Assembly: GCA_964019055.1 (NCBI GenBank)
Contig: OZ025216.1
Location: 124,001 to 188,000, forward strand
DNA: 64,000 bases
Direction of reading: 5' to 3'
Source: Anthopleura xanthogrammica
Taxonomy: Eukaryota > Cnidaria > Anthozoa > Actiniaria > Actiniidae
Below the pieces are notes generated by a model. The model was not told the origin of the DNA. It saw only the letters and a list, made by a program, of their open reading frames with translations, and did no database searches. The position numbers and the translations under genes were made by a program. Below are positions 41,800 through 53,269 of this stretch, piece by piece (position 1 is the stretch's first letter; every line of letters starts with the position of its first letter).

Positions 41800-44700
41800 A
41801 TGATGCTCGTAACACTACTTATCATCACTGCAGTGTGTTGTGTGGCTGTACCTTCTCAAGGCCAAGGTACATGTTCTACTTAGCTTATGCCATACCAACA
41901 TATTGTGAACCCCTTTACTGAGTGCTGAGAATAACATTGCATGGGACCCCACTAGACTATGTTTGAGAAGTCATCCAAACAAAATTGTTAATATATCTCT
42001 TTATTTATTCTACAGGGTCGTCTGGATTTTTACTATTTACAGACAGCAGTCAGGGTTTCATTTACAAGGCCAACAGCCAAGGATACGGGTTACTCTCCTC
42101 TCCCAAGGTCATCATTTATTCGTCCTTCACTCCACAAGCCGTCACGTACGACCCAATAGATCAACGCGTGTATTGGTCTGATAGATTCACAAGGACCATA
42201 TCTAGAGCCTTCTTGAACGGCAGCTCAGAAGAGGTGGTTGTTCGTTATGTTCGAGGAGCAGTGGCTATTGCTGTTGATTCTGCTGGTAGGAATCTGTACT
42301 GGGCTGACAACAAGAAAGGGAGGATAGAAGCTGCTAAGTTGGATGGGACGCACAGGAAGATACTTGTTAGGACAACACGACCTACTGATATGGCCCTGGA
42401 TTTGACTCGACGGTAAATACCCAATGAATGTGTATTTATATTGATAAGGAAGGTTTTTTTACCCTTCTTTTATTCGTTTCACAGACAAATGTACTGGTCT
42501 TCTGATGGTCTTTCTGCACCAGTCATCGAGAGATCTTCCATGGATGGTTCTGATAGACAAGTCATTGTGTCTGGACTGATTTATGGCACACCATCTGGGC
42601 TGTGTCTGGACTGTGGTAGAAGAGTGCTTTACTGGACAGAAAAGAACACACCAGAGATTTTTTATGTCAGTCTCGATAACCCAGGTGGACACCATTACCA
42701 TTTCCAGTCAGGCTCGTCCAAACCTTCCCGAATGACCATCCTTGACCAGCGCATTTACTGGACAGATCGCGGAAGCTACTATAGCTATGCCAAAGTCGCT
42801 AGTGTGAACATAACAACGAAAACAGATTTCAGGATACTGACAAACAATGTGGCCAGGCCAAAGGGAATCTACGCGTTCGCTGGTGATGGTGGTATTCCCA
42901 TTCCTGGTACGTTCCCCCTCCCCCTGGAATGTGAAATTTGATAATTATCTCGATCTAACAATTCTAATATTTCTTACTCAAAATTCAACTGTTGTAAATT
43001 TTGTTTAGAGTCCAACTGCAGCAGGAACAATGGCGGCTGCAGCCATCTTTGCTTGCTCAATCCACGACAAGACGTGTGCGCATGCTCCAGTGGAATGGCA
43101 CTAAAGGATGACGGGAAAACATGTAGGTATCTATAGTCCTTGATAGAAATGAAAAAACGCTTATTTGAATATACATTACTCGCAGTACCATATAAACAGA
43201 AATTATAGCAACATAGAAAATGCTGTGAAAAACCAAGTGGAAGACAATCGGCGGTTGTCAGCAAACTCTTCCCAGGCAGCAGTTCGAAACAGGAAAGCAC
43301 AGTCTTCCATCGGTTTGTGTCAATGGCAATACTGTAGTGAATACGGACACTTCCTACCCCTGCGATACTCATCTGCTCCTAGTGTTCGTATAAACCAACA
43401 TTCTTGATAATCTCAATCTTTTTTCAAGGTCACTACAAAGAATTTCTTCTTGTTGTTGATGATATACAATGGAAGATCTTCCACAAGTCTCTTGACGACC
43501 TCAGCCATCCTAAGGCTCCTTTAGCACTTGGTCGATCAGGGCGCATTATGACTGTGGACTTTGACCCCCAGGAACACAAAGTTTACTGGACAAACAAGAG
43601 AGGAGTGATTTCCCGCGCTTTTCTGAACGGTAGCTCCGTAGAAACGGTTGTCAATAGTGATAACTACTTCCCACGTGGGCATGAGATTGATGTCATTGGT
43701 CGGAATATTTACTGGTTCGATTCGAAACACCAAGAAATTGGAGTGTGTAAACTGGATGGCACCTACCAGAAAATATTGATGACCTTGAACGAACAGCCCG
43801 AGGCCATGGTTGTTGACAGCAGTAAAGGGTACTATAAAACACATTGATATATCTTAATGGTGTTATGGTCACGTGACTTGATATATAACTATCATAGTAA
43901 AATTGATTGCTCAAATTTTTTTTTTTTTAAGACTTGTATATTGGGTTACAAATAATGGAAACACCGCCTCAATCAAAAGAGCCCAGATGAACGGAGAGAA
44001 AAGAGAAGTAGTTCTACGCTTCCCCAGAAGATACCACTACTACTACTACTCACCTAGGGCGCTTGCCTTGGATTCAGACAACAATAGACTATACTGGGTT
44101 GATGATAACAGAGGTGAACTGTGTTACACAGAAACTAACCCAAAGGATGGACTGATCCATAATGTTGGTATATCATCCTGGTATATACGATCACCTTACT
44201 CTCTGGCTCTAAAGGAAGACTACATCTACTGGGGAGATGGGTTGAAATCTGCTGTTTACCGAATTAACAAGACGGCTACAGGAAAAGTGAAAAAGATTGT
44301 GAGCGGTGTAGATCCAGTAGACTTGCATGTCTATCATAACAACACTCAAGTACTTGGTAAGATGAGCCTGTTTCACTTGTCACTCTTGAAATTTTTTCAT
44401 TACATTTCATTTCGTTTTCCATTTTTTCCCTAATATTTTATTTACATGATAATATTTTCTTCTTGGCAGATAATAACCATCCTTGTGCTCAATACAATGG
44501 TTGGTGTACTCACCTCTGTCTTCTTAAGCCTGGAGGATACTCGTGTGTTTGTCCTCGATACAAAGGATCCCGTCCATGTTTCACGACTCCAGTCACCCCC
44601 ACACCACCCCACACATCATCTTTGTCCAAACCATCATCATCACCAACCTCATCAGTCTCTAGCTCGAGGTCTTCTCAATACCTGAGTGTAATGTCTTCCA

Positions 44701-47700
44701 CGTCTGTTTACGTTCCTTACCTTGAAACCTCTTCAAGTGTTGATCAAGCAAGAAAGACTACGAGATTCCCACCTGACCATTCAACCATACTTCAAACGTC
44801 TTCAAAACATCATACAACTGCTATTGCAAGTTCTTCCCCCATAAGATTACAACCAGAATCAACATTAGAGCCATCAATGGTTGTATCTACCATCTCCTCG
44901 GGATTGTATTTGACGACATCATTTACATCATTGGTATCATCACCACCATCACCACCGCTATCGTCACCATTATCATCATCATCACCACCATCATCATCAT
45001 CATCACCATTACCATCATCATCACCACCTCCACCACTATCATCATTATCATCATCACCATTATCATCATCATCACCACCACCATCATCATCATCATCATA
45101 TTCATCTTCGTCATCAGCTATAAGAACACCAACTTTGTCTTCAATTCTTAACTCACCACCACCAAGCATCAAGTCGATTTCGTCATCAACAACAGTTCCA
45201 AAGGAATTCAAAAGTTCCGTTCAAGTGTTATCGCTGTATTCATCTCGCCCTTCTTCTTCGACTTCAAGTCTTGCTCATGTTATTACGTCTCTTCCAGCTG
45301 TTTTACCGGCTTCAACTCATCAAGTCAGTTTTACATCATCAAGATCATTGCTTTCCTCCACATCCTATCCTCCAGTCTCGCTGGCTGCAGGATCTGTAAC
45401 ATCAGTCTTCCCTCGTCTACCTGTTCTAACGTCATCCTACATGTTCTCTAGTGCTATGAACTATGACAGCACTAGTTTTCCATCTTCACCTTCATCTACA
45501 CTGATCCATCTCAGCCCTTCTCTCACATCTTTTACGTCATCCACCTTGAACCCCACCAACAATAACCTCCCTTCCCCTGCCTTGTCCACTATAAAAACCA
45601 TCAGCACTACTGGTACTTCATTGTCCCCATCCACTGTCTACATGACCAGAACTACTCTCCCGTCTTCTGCTTCGATACCTATCAAAAAATGCCACCCAGA
45701 CTGTCAGGTTGGGGAGATATGCGTAGAGCCGTGGTATCAATGCATAAAGATTGGTAAGTTTGAATATACACAAGGCACCTTACATATTCACATATGCTTT
45801 TGATGAAATAAAAGGCTTCGCATAATTAGTTAAAAAAAAAGGCCTGAAGATTGTAGTCATTATATCTAAGGGCGCCAGTGACATTACAAACATAGTATTT
45901 GATGGTACAATATTTAAAATTAATAGTGGTTAATATAGTATTGATGTCATTGATCAACAGGTGAAAACCAAGTGAGCTTGTTATTCAAAATGAATCAAAT
46001 CCAGGTAATGAAAAACTGTATCAAACTATCAGTTTTTGTCATCAATATCGTAACTTGAAACACCGGTCATAACTGATCATGTTATTCTTTGATTCAGTGG
46101 TCTAACGACACGCTCAAGAACAGTATATCTAGAGCCTCAACTGAATATTGTACGAACCAATCATGTTTGGAACTGCTAAGGTATGTAACATCATCGTTTC
46201 TGTTTTCTTCTTTTCGATAATAATTTTCTGACTTGTAAAACACAGACACTCCAAGCCTGTGCTAGTGCTGATATCCTCCACATCCAAACAACTGACCCAC
46301 GGAGTCCGGTCTCGATATCGTATAGGGGGAAGCAATGTACCATTTTCTATAGCCATATCCACAAGAATCCCGCATAAATTAATTAAATTTGGGTGCCTTG
46401 ATCAAACTTGGGGGGGGGGGGGGGGGGGGGGTTGGACCTGAGTAAGATGACTAGACTAATAGTGATTGTTTCGTAGCTTTAAATTAATAATAACAATAAT
46501 TCTGTTATAACCAGACGTGCAGAATCGCCGGTACGAAGCAGAAGAGGAATCAAACAAACTATAGTATTCAAAGGGTCTGATGTCCTAGTGCTTAACCACC
46601 CTGTTTCTGGGTCAGGCACGGATGATCAGTTGCTTGTAGTCATTGCAGTACTCGTACCATCCAACCATGAATCACTAACAACATCAGGAACCAGGCGAGT
46701 TATTACCAAGCAGAACCTCTGTAAGTTAATCTGGCAGGCCAGACATCTCATCAATCGATACATGATGGGTTCACGTATCATTAAACTTGATGGACAGACC
46801 CAACCATCTTGTGTGGATGGAGGAAACAGTCATGAACAACGTCAAGAGAACAGGAAGGAAAGTCCAACAACCATATCTGTATCTATACTTGGTGTTCTTG
46901 TATTGTTGTTGCTTCTGTTCCTTGCCATGTTTTACATCAGGTAATGGATATGGATTGATTGTTGTTGTTATGACACACATGGCTCTGAACCAGCTACTTT
47001 CGATTTGTTTGAACTTTTCTTTTCCTTTGCATAATGTTGACCATTCATTTATTTGTGCATTTATTCATTTCTTTGTTAGAAGAAGAAAAGCAAGTAAGAA
47101 CGGCGTTCCTCGTCCCTATCACTGCACACAAATCTCCTTCAACAATCAGGGATTCATCGAAAATGACAACGACTATGAAGGTGTAGAAGCGAGCTTTTCC
47201 AACCCAGCTTACGCCGAGATCGATCAAGTGTTGAACAACAAAAGGCAAAGTGGTAAACGTAAAAAGCTCCTGAGAACTCCTTCTGTAGAACCTGTCAAAG
47301 ACACTAATGTCCACCGGGATAATACAATCTTTCAAAACCCCAATCAATTCTGGGATTCACGACACCACGTGCGGCCAAGGCCGAGAAGAACTGGGAACGA
47401 GGTCATATTAAATCCTTCGAACCTTGACGCATGCGCAGATGTCGATTTTAGACCTGAATCATCAGAATACAGCACACCGATTCCTGTGATTCCAAGATAC
47501 ATGCCTCTTTCCAGTAACCAAGCAACGAAGTCACGTAATGGAGATTACGCGCATTTGAATCCTGGCACACGAAAGCCATCATCACGTGAGAGAGATCTAC
47601 CGGCAACTGGGTATAAGGAACCTGGTTTCCATGACTACGAAAGTCTTGTGGGCCCTGGAACTAGAAACGGGGGCACAAATAGTGGATCTGTATTAAGAGA

Positions 47701-48061
47701 TGATTATGATCACTTGTGGCAAGGCCAGGGAACCTGCAGCCCTAACAGAATAGCTGATCATAATACTTATGATCACTTGTGTCGAGGCGAGAGCACCTGC
47801 AGCCCTAACAGAATAGCTGATCATAATACTTATGATCACTTGTGGCGAGGCGAGAGCACCTGCAGCCCTAACAGAATAGCTGATCATAATACTTATGATC
47901 ACTTGTGTCGAGGCGAGAGCACCTGCAGCCCGAATGGTTTAACAAATCCCAGCAACATCTACGATCATCTTCAGAGAGGATTTGTACCGCAACAGAACAC
48001 ACAAAATACGCTACAACTAGAAAAAGATGATGATGACGTAGTAGAGGAAACTATCATATAA
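41800..48061 (+). CDS. Receptor A: type I LRP-like YWTD/EGF protein with mucin stalk, furin-site module and tyrosine-motif tail
   Basis: Eleven exons: 41800-41866, 42016-42412, 42485-42906, 43009-43122, 43429-43828, 43932-44356, 44470-45753, 45961-46004, 46098-46180, 46515-46940 and 47080-48061; 1547 aa, phases consistent. Order: signal peptide ([14 protein letters not shown]); YWTD propeller 1 (about 23-295; VYWSD, LYWAD, MYWSS, IYWTD); LRP-type EGF ([12 protein letters not shown]); propeller 2 (about 334-608); EGF; Ser/Thr/Pro-rich stalk (about 650-1015); small Cys motif ([13 protein letters not shown]); SEA-like module with RSRR at 1086-1089; transmembrane helix (about 1198-1220); 325-residue tail with NPAYAEI, YAHL, YESL and five YDHL. 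Propellers of this type bind extracellular ligands. NPxY and Yxx[LI] suggest endocytosis and phosphotyrosine signalling. There are no LDLa repeats, so it is not a classical LDL receptor. AATAAA at about 48337. Function unknown. Confidence 0.88.
44926..45115. repeat. In-frame TCA/ACC trinucleotide repeat coding the Ser/Pro stalk of receptor A
   Basis: Imperfect TCA, TCATCACCA and ACC units within exon 7 encode runs of Ser and Pro. The opposite strand reads as a meaningless Asp-rich open frame. Confidence 0.9.
47701..47964 (+). repeat. 63-bp coding minisatellite in the tail of receptor A
   Basis: Four tandem 63-bp units, each encoding [21 protein letters not shown] codons start at 47704, 47767, 47830 and 47893, with a fifth, diverged YDHL at 47962. 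Units are nearly identical, so expansion is recent and in frame (21 residues). Confidence 0.95.
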
Positions 48062-48294
48062 AAAGTGTAACTGGTGCTCTTATCAATCAGCTGTAGATCT
48101 GGACTAGTTATGCTTATACTAGATAAGACTGATCTACGATTCACATGGTTTACGAGCCGTCACGGTAACGGAGACTCATATAAAAAGTGTAACTGGTGCT
48201 CTTATCAATCAGCTGTAGATCTGGACCAGTTATGATTATACTAGATACTGAAGACTGATCTACGATTCACATGGTTTACGAGCCGAGAAAGATA
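48059..48294. repeat. Tandem duplication of the receptor A stop codon and 3' UTR
   Basis: About 120 bp starting TAAAAAGTGTAACTGGTGCT is repeated directly at 48180, with a few substitutions and small indels. Confidence 0.9.
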
Positions 48295-49683
48295 AGGCGA
48301 AAAGCATTGAAATAATCAAGACATGCTAACTAACACAATAAATTACAACACTAGATAATCCCACTGTATAAAATACCGTAAAACCACAAAGCGATTGGTT
48401 CATTGAAATAATTCAAACAAGAAACGATAAACATGCTAACATTTGAAACAGCTTGACTGACGCCATCCTAAATTTTTTTTCAATTTTGAGTGTACAATTT
48501 AGTCTCAGAGGTTTAATGATATTGATACAGTCTCGGCGAAACTTGAGTGGGGTTAACCGCAAAAAAACACAATTATCATGAAGTATGTAATATATCCAGC
48601 AGCAGTATATCGTGTATGTCACTGAGCCAGTATTAAATCACAAAGTAATTTGAAAGTGAAGATTGGATTTATGCAAATCTCGACTAATTCTCAACTAAAT
48701 ATAGGAGAGAGAAACGCTCAAGGTGCTTTTAGCAATATTATTATACATTGGATCATTAGAATGTAGAATATATATATTCTACTCTAGACAGGTTGTTACA
48801 TTTAACTACTTATGAAATATTTTCCAAATTCATTCAATTTCTTGGTTAATAATTCAATGACAAGACACGGATTGTTTTGACATGGAATTGTTCATCCATA
48901 TTAACAAAACTAGATGAGATGTTTTGAGACTTCTCGTTAGGTGATTGGTAGACGGGTCGAACCAGAACCAGACAGAAAATTCTGGAATTGAAAAACGTCG
49001 GCGAAAGAGAAGAGAAACTGAGGTGAGTAAAGAAAGATTGAAAAACGAGCGTGTTCCTCCTTGCTTGCTTGTTACTTTGTGTATTTATTCGGTAAATATG
49101 ACGCAGTTTGCTTTAAGATAACACTTAAAATAGATTGAAGTCTTTTAAAGGCTCATTTTAGTGAAAATATAATGAGTATGCCAAGCTCTAAAGCTCAGCT
49201 GATAGAAACGTTCTGTTCACTCGACTACATCTATCATTCGCCTTGTTTATACACTGACATCTTGTTTTGTAAATCTGATTTTCTGGTTTCTTAAGATGTC
49301 GGTAAACCTATCCTTTTTGATAATAAATCTAGAATAATCTTTATTTTACATTAAGCCGGCAGAAGTCGGGATAGAATAGCCTGAGTATCCCTTCGAGTGC
49401 ATGCAATCTGCATTAGTTATCATAATGTTCGTTGTCATGACGACACTGCAGGGACCCTCGTTTTTAACAAATATTTTAATAATTTGAAAATTATTTATCT
49501 CGTGATCATGTTTTTACAAACAATTCGAATAACGTTTTAGTATAATAGATATTATAACACTCCTAAATTGCTTGTTTTTACCCGTTGTTTTTTTCTGTCC
49601 CAGACTTTCCCCTGGTGTTATATAGTTGATTTGAATGCGTTTCTTTAATGAATATTTATTGTGTAATTGCAGTCAGTCCGTAC
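48295..49683. other. Spacer downstream of receptor A
   Basis: AT-rich. AATAAA at about 48337 may end the A transcript. No other gene or repeat recognised. Confidence 0.5.
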
Positions 49684-49918
49684 TTAGATATACTTCAACC
49701 TGTACTCATATAGACACCTATACTTCAACCTGTACTTAGATAGACACCTATACTTCAACCTGTACTCATATAGACACCTATACTTCAACCTGTACTCATA
49801 TAGACACCTATACTTCAACCTGTACTTAGATAGACACCTATACTTCAACCTGTACTCATATAGACACCTATACTTCAACCTGTACTCATATAGACACCTA
49901 TACTTCAACCTGTACTTT
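49684..49918. repeat. 30-bp minisatellite
   Basis: About eight copies of TATACTTCAACCTGTACTCA plus TATAGACACC, alternating CTCATA and CTTAGA variants. Not coding. Confidence 0.95.
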
Positions 49919-52877
49919 TAGGCCTGGTCAGTCAATCCTTGCCATTTCACACGTTTCTAATATAAGACATAGCGGTTCTACTTTTCAGGGCTTCAAGTGT
50001 CTCTATATTTTCTAGATTCTATTTTTAAAGTTCACCCATGTTTCCCTATATGGTTCTTAAATCTCCTATATTTCCTATCATTTTACTGATAAAAGAAAAG
50101 AAAAAATTATTGTTAAGCTCATCCAACGTTGATACCGGTGGAAGGGAGATCATTGGTGAACTTAAAAAAAAACACAGAAAATATATATAGGGACACTTGT
50201 TTTCAAATCTGCTTTTAATAAAAGGACTTAGAATATTATGTTTCAGTGGATGAACAGACGTTGCCGGATATTAATGTATTAATCATATCCATTTTTAAAT
50301 CATTAGCAAATCCTGCAATTTGATTGGCTACAAAGTATGCAATTTAAGCATTAATCGCACTATTTTGAATCATTAATAGCATCATTTTGTCAACCAATCG
50401 CTTTTGAAACTACATATAACTGTTGAGTATTTGAATATATTGAGATTTCAAAGTGGATATGATTAATAGGTAATAGAGTTTCGTGTCGTGCAATTTTGGG
50501 CTGAAATCACACTCGTGATTAACAAATTGCATTCCCACTACGCGGTCGTGCAATTTTGTAATCACTCTTGCGATTTCGGCCCAAATTGTACTCACTCAGT
50601 TCTATTACTATTATTAATACGCGGTATCAAGTAATAAAAATTGGCATCTTGTTTTCTGAAGTGAAACAAAACAATATCCCTGATATTAGATGTACAATTG
50701 TCTATCTTACTGTACGCAGCATGTTATCCTGGGTGATATTAATATCACAATTGTTTTCTATTTGTCGCAGTTCATATGTTAATCAATAAAAGGGATAGAA
50801 TTATTATTTAGTACAAGAATATTATTAACATGGAAGTTGTTTAGTTATACAACTAAGCTGAAGTTGACATTTGTGTGTCGGTAAACTTTTGAAAACTTGC
50901 GAAGCAAGACCGCTTCGAAGCCATGCGAGCAGTATTGATTCACTTTGATCATCTAGTTTATCGTAATAAAGAAAAATCGCACTGAGAACACCTGTAAAGT
51001 CTGGTCTGCACTTGCGACAGAGTCAAAAGTGCATCGAAAGGATCGGAAGGTTTTATTGCTTACGCTCACAACAAGCGGTTTTTATTTTAATTTCACGCAT
51101 GAACTGCTATTTCGTCGTAAGTGAAAACCATAAGTGTGGAGCTGTGGACTAAAGTAATGATGTTCAAACAAAGAACTGTTTCACCAGTTTCCATCCCAAC
51201 TCCTTGGTTTCACTCAACCAGGATTGAACATTTTTGTATGAAATACTGTCACGCGACTAATTTCGGTCCTAATGGATATTGGATCATATTGACTATTAAC
51301 TATGTTTGGGTGTATATTGATAAGCACTACTGTCGGTAATCTTGAAATATATGTTCATGTTCAACTATGTTTTGTCTTATAATAGAGTGACCGAAATCAA
51401 AACAACATCTAAAATTAGGAGTAAAACAATGATGATCAACTTGAATGGAATCTTCATTAGAAAAAAAACTTTCCAGTTGAGTGACAGAGAACACAAATGT
51501 ATTGCTTTGCATAACAAAAGTCAATCCTAAAACCAAATTCTAACTGCCTGACAGACCTTGACTGATATGTATTTGAATATTTGCAGTCAAGAGCAGCGAT
51601 AAAAGACCTGACTTGGGATCTTGGAAGTAGGCGCTCGTCTTAGAGGTGATTCGATAGCCGCTCCCGGCCATCCAACACTAGAATATATGTTTGCTGATTG
51701 GAACACTTATCACTGGTGTCAAGTTATTCCATCAATCAAGAAATTCTGAAAGCTAACTGCTGGACTTTTAAAGGTAAAAAAATCAAAAAGTTTCTTGTCG
51801 TATTTTGTAAGTAAACAAGTCCTTGTCACCCCTCATTACGTTGTGATGATATTCATGTGTTTGTTTGTAAAGACAAGAACAGAAGTACATGACATTTTCA
51901 AGACTCTTTAAACGAGAAAGTATCCGTGGTCGAATAATGATCGATAAATAAATCGACGCGTCACGTATAATACAATTTAATATTGCGATACGATTCCTCC
52001 AACGAACCTCGCGTATAAATAAAACTGTGCCGAAAACTGTTGCAAAAGTAGTGATGAGATTCAACAACAAAAAACAAGTAAATCTAGTTTTGTTAACTAT
52101 TAAAAAAATCGGGCAGTTTTAAATTTCAGCGGTCCTGTGCCGTGCAACCCAAACGCGCTGGATTTGTCTCGAATCTGGCTCAACTGCAGGAATCCTACAA
52201 TGGATGACTAAGTTTTCTCGCAGGAGTTGGACACAAGTTGCAAGAGGGTTTGCATGGTGCAACGGAGACGCAATCGTTGCCAAAAGTAGAAACGCTATTC
52301 TGACGGCTGTTCATACTATAAATTTTCCAATAATTGCTCCCTCAGCATCCCACAATGTCTTACTTAAAACAATAAAATCAAAGATGGCCGCCGTAAAAAG
52401 GTCTATTGAATTCTGTTATAAAAAGTTGCGCTGCCGTTGTTGATTTTTGTTTCAAAACAATTTATTTTCTTATTTTATTTTATAAACAACAGAATGTTCT
52501 CGAAACATAACCGTGCTTCAATTGGTGTCGTAGATCGTTTGATAAATCGACCCCCTATCTATTGACATGGTTTTGAATCCTCATCATTTATCTTAGAGTT
52601 AATAATATTGATATTAATGTTAACGTATCCTTCGCGGTGTATGACTGTAATATGCTGACCCCTTACAAAAAATCCGATGACAATAATGATATAGATAACT
52701 GATAATGATTACATAATTTATATATACCTGAAAACGTGATCTTGGTGATCACGTGTGAGCATCGGAATGTATTCAGTGTTAGAATAATAAATGACGTCAT
52801 CAAAACTACCGCAGACATAAAAAAAAGTTAGAAATGTTGATGACAAAACGGGGTTATTTGGGTATAGCAAGATTACT
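49919..52877. other. Spacer between receptors A and B
   Basis: Contains the foldback at 50471-50607. Otherwise AT-rich with no convincing coding exon. The open frame at 52204-52443 shows no protein pattern or splice context. Confidence 0.5.
50471..50607. repeat. Foldback MITE-like palindrome
   Basis: TAATAGAGTTTCGTGTCGTG... (50471 on) pairs with ...CTCACTCAGTTCTATTA (to 50607). GCAATTTTGGGCTGAAATC and GATTTCGGCCCAAATTG form the inner stem. GTCGTGCAATTTTG also occurs twice in direct orientation. Confidence 0.75.
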
Positions 52878-53135
52878 TCCAGCTAGCAGTCACGCCTAAT
52901 ACAGCTAGCAGTCACGCCTAATACAGCTAGCAGTCACGCCTAATACAGCTAGCAGTCACGCCTAATACAGCTAGCAGTCACGTCTAATACAGCTAGCAGT
53001 CACGCCTAATACAGCTAGCAGTCACGCCTAATACAGCTAGCAGTCACGCCTAATACAGCTAGCAGTCACGCCTAATACAGCTAGCAGTCACGCCTAATAC
53101 AGCTAGCAGTCACGCCTAATACAGCTATTAGTCAC
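52878..53135. repeat. 22-bp minisatellite just upstream of receptor B
   Basis: About eleven to twelve copies of CAGCTAGCAGTCACGCCTAA plus TA, ending about 135 bp before the B start codon, so it lies in the B promoter or 5' leader. Confidence 0.95.
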
Positions 53136-53269
53136 GCCTAACACAGTTGGCATATCATAATATAGTTTGAAGACAGGTATGACGACATATTCTATTTGAT
53201 GTGACGTCATGATACCAGTAAATGGTTCTTAGTCCCTTCGTCTCTTCTTTACAGGACGCGGTCTTCAAG

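Noticed and set aside
41598..41828. Minus-strand 76-aa frame at the receptor A start
   Set aside because: Antisense to exon 1 and promoter; no domain or splice support.
44810..45211. Minus-strand Asp-rich 133-aa open frame
   Set aside because: Antisense shadow of the Ser/Pro repeat in receptor A exon 7.
52204..52443. 79-aa open frame between receptors
   Set aside because: No recognisable domain, no splice or promoter context, and surrounding DNA is non-coding.
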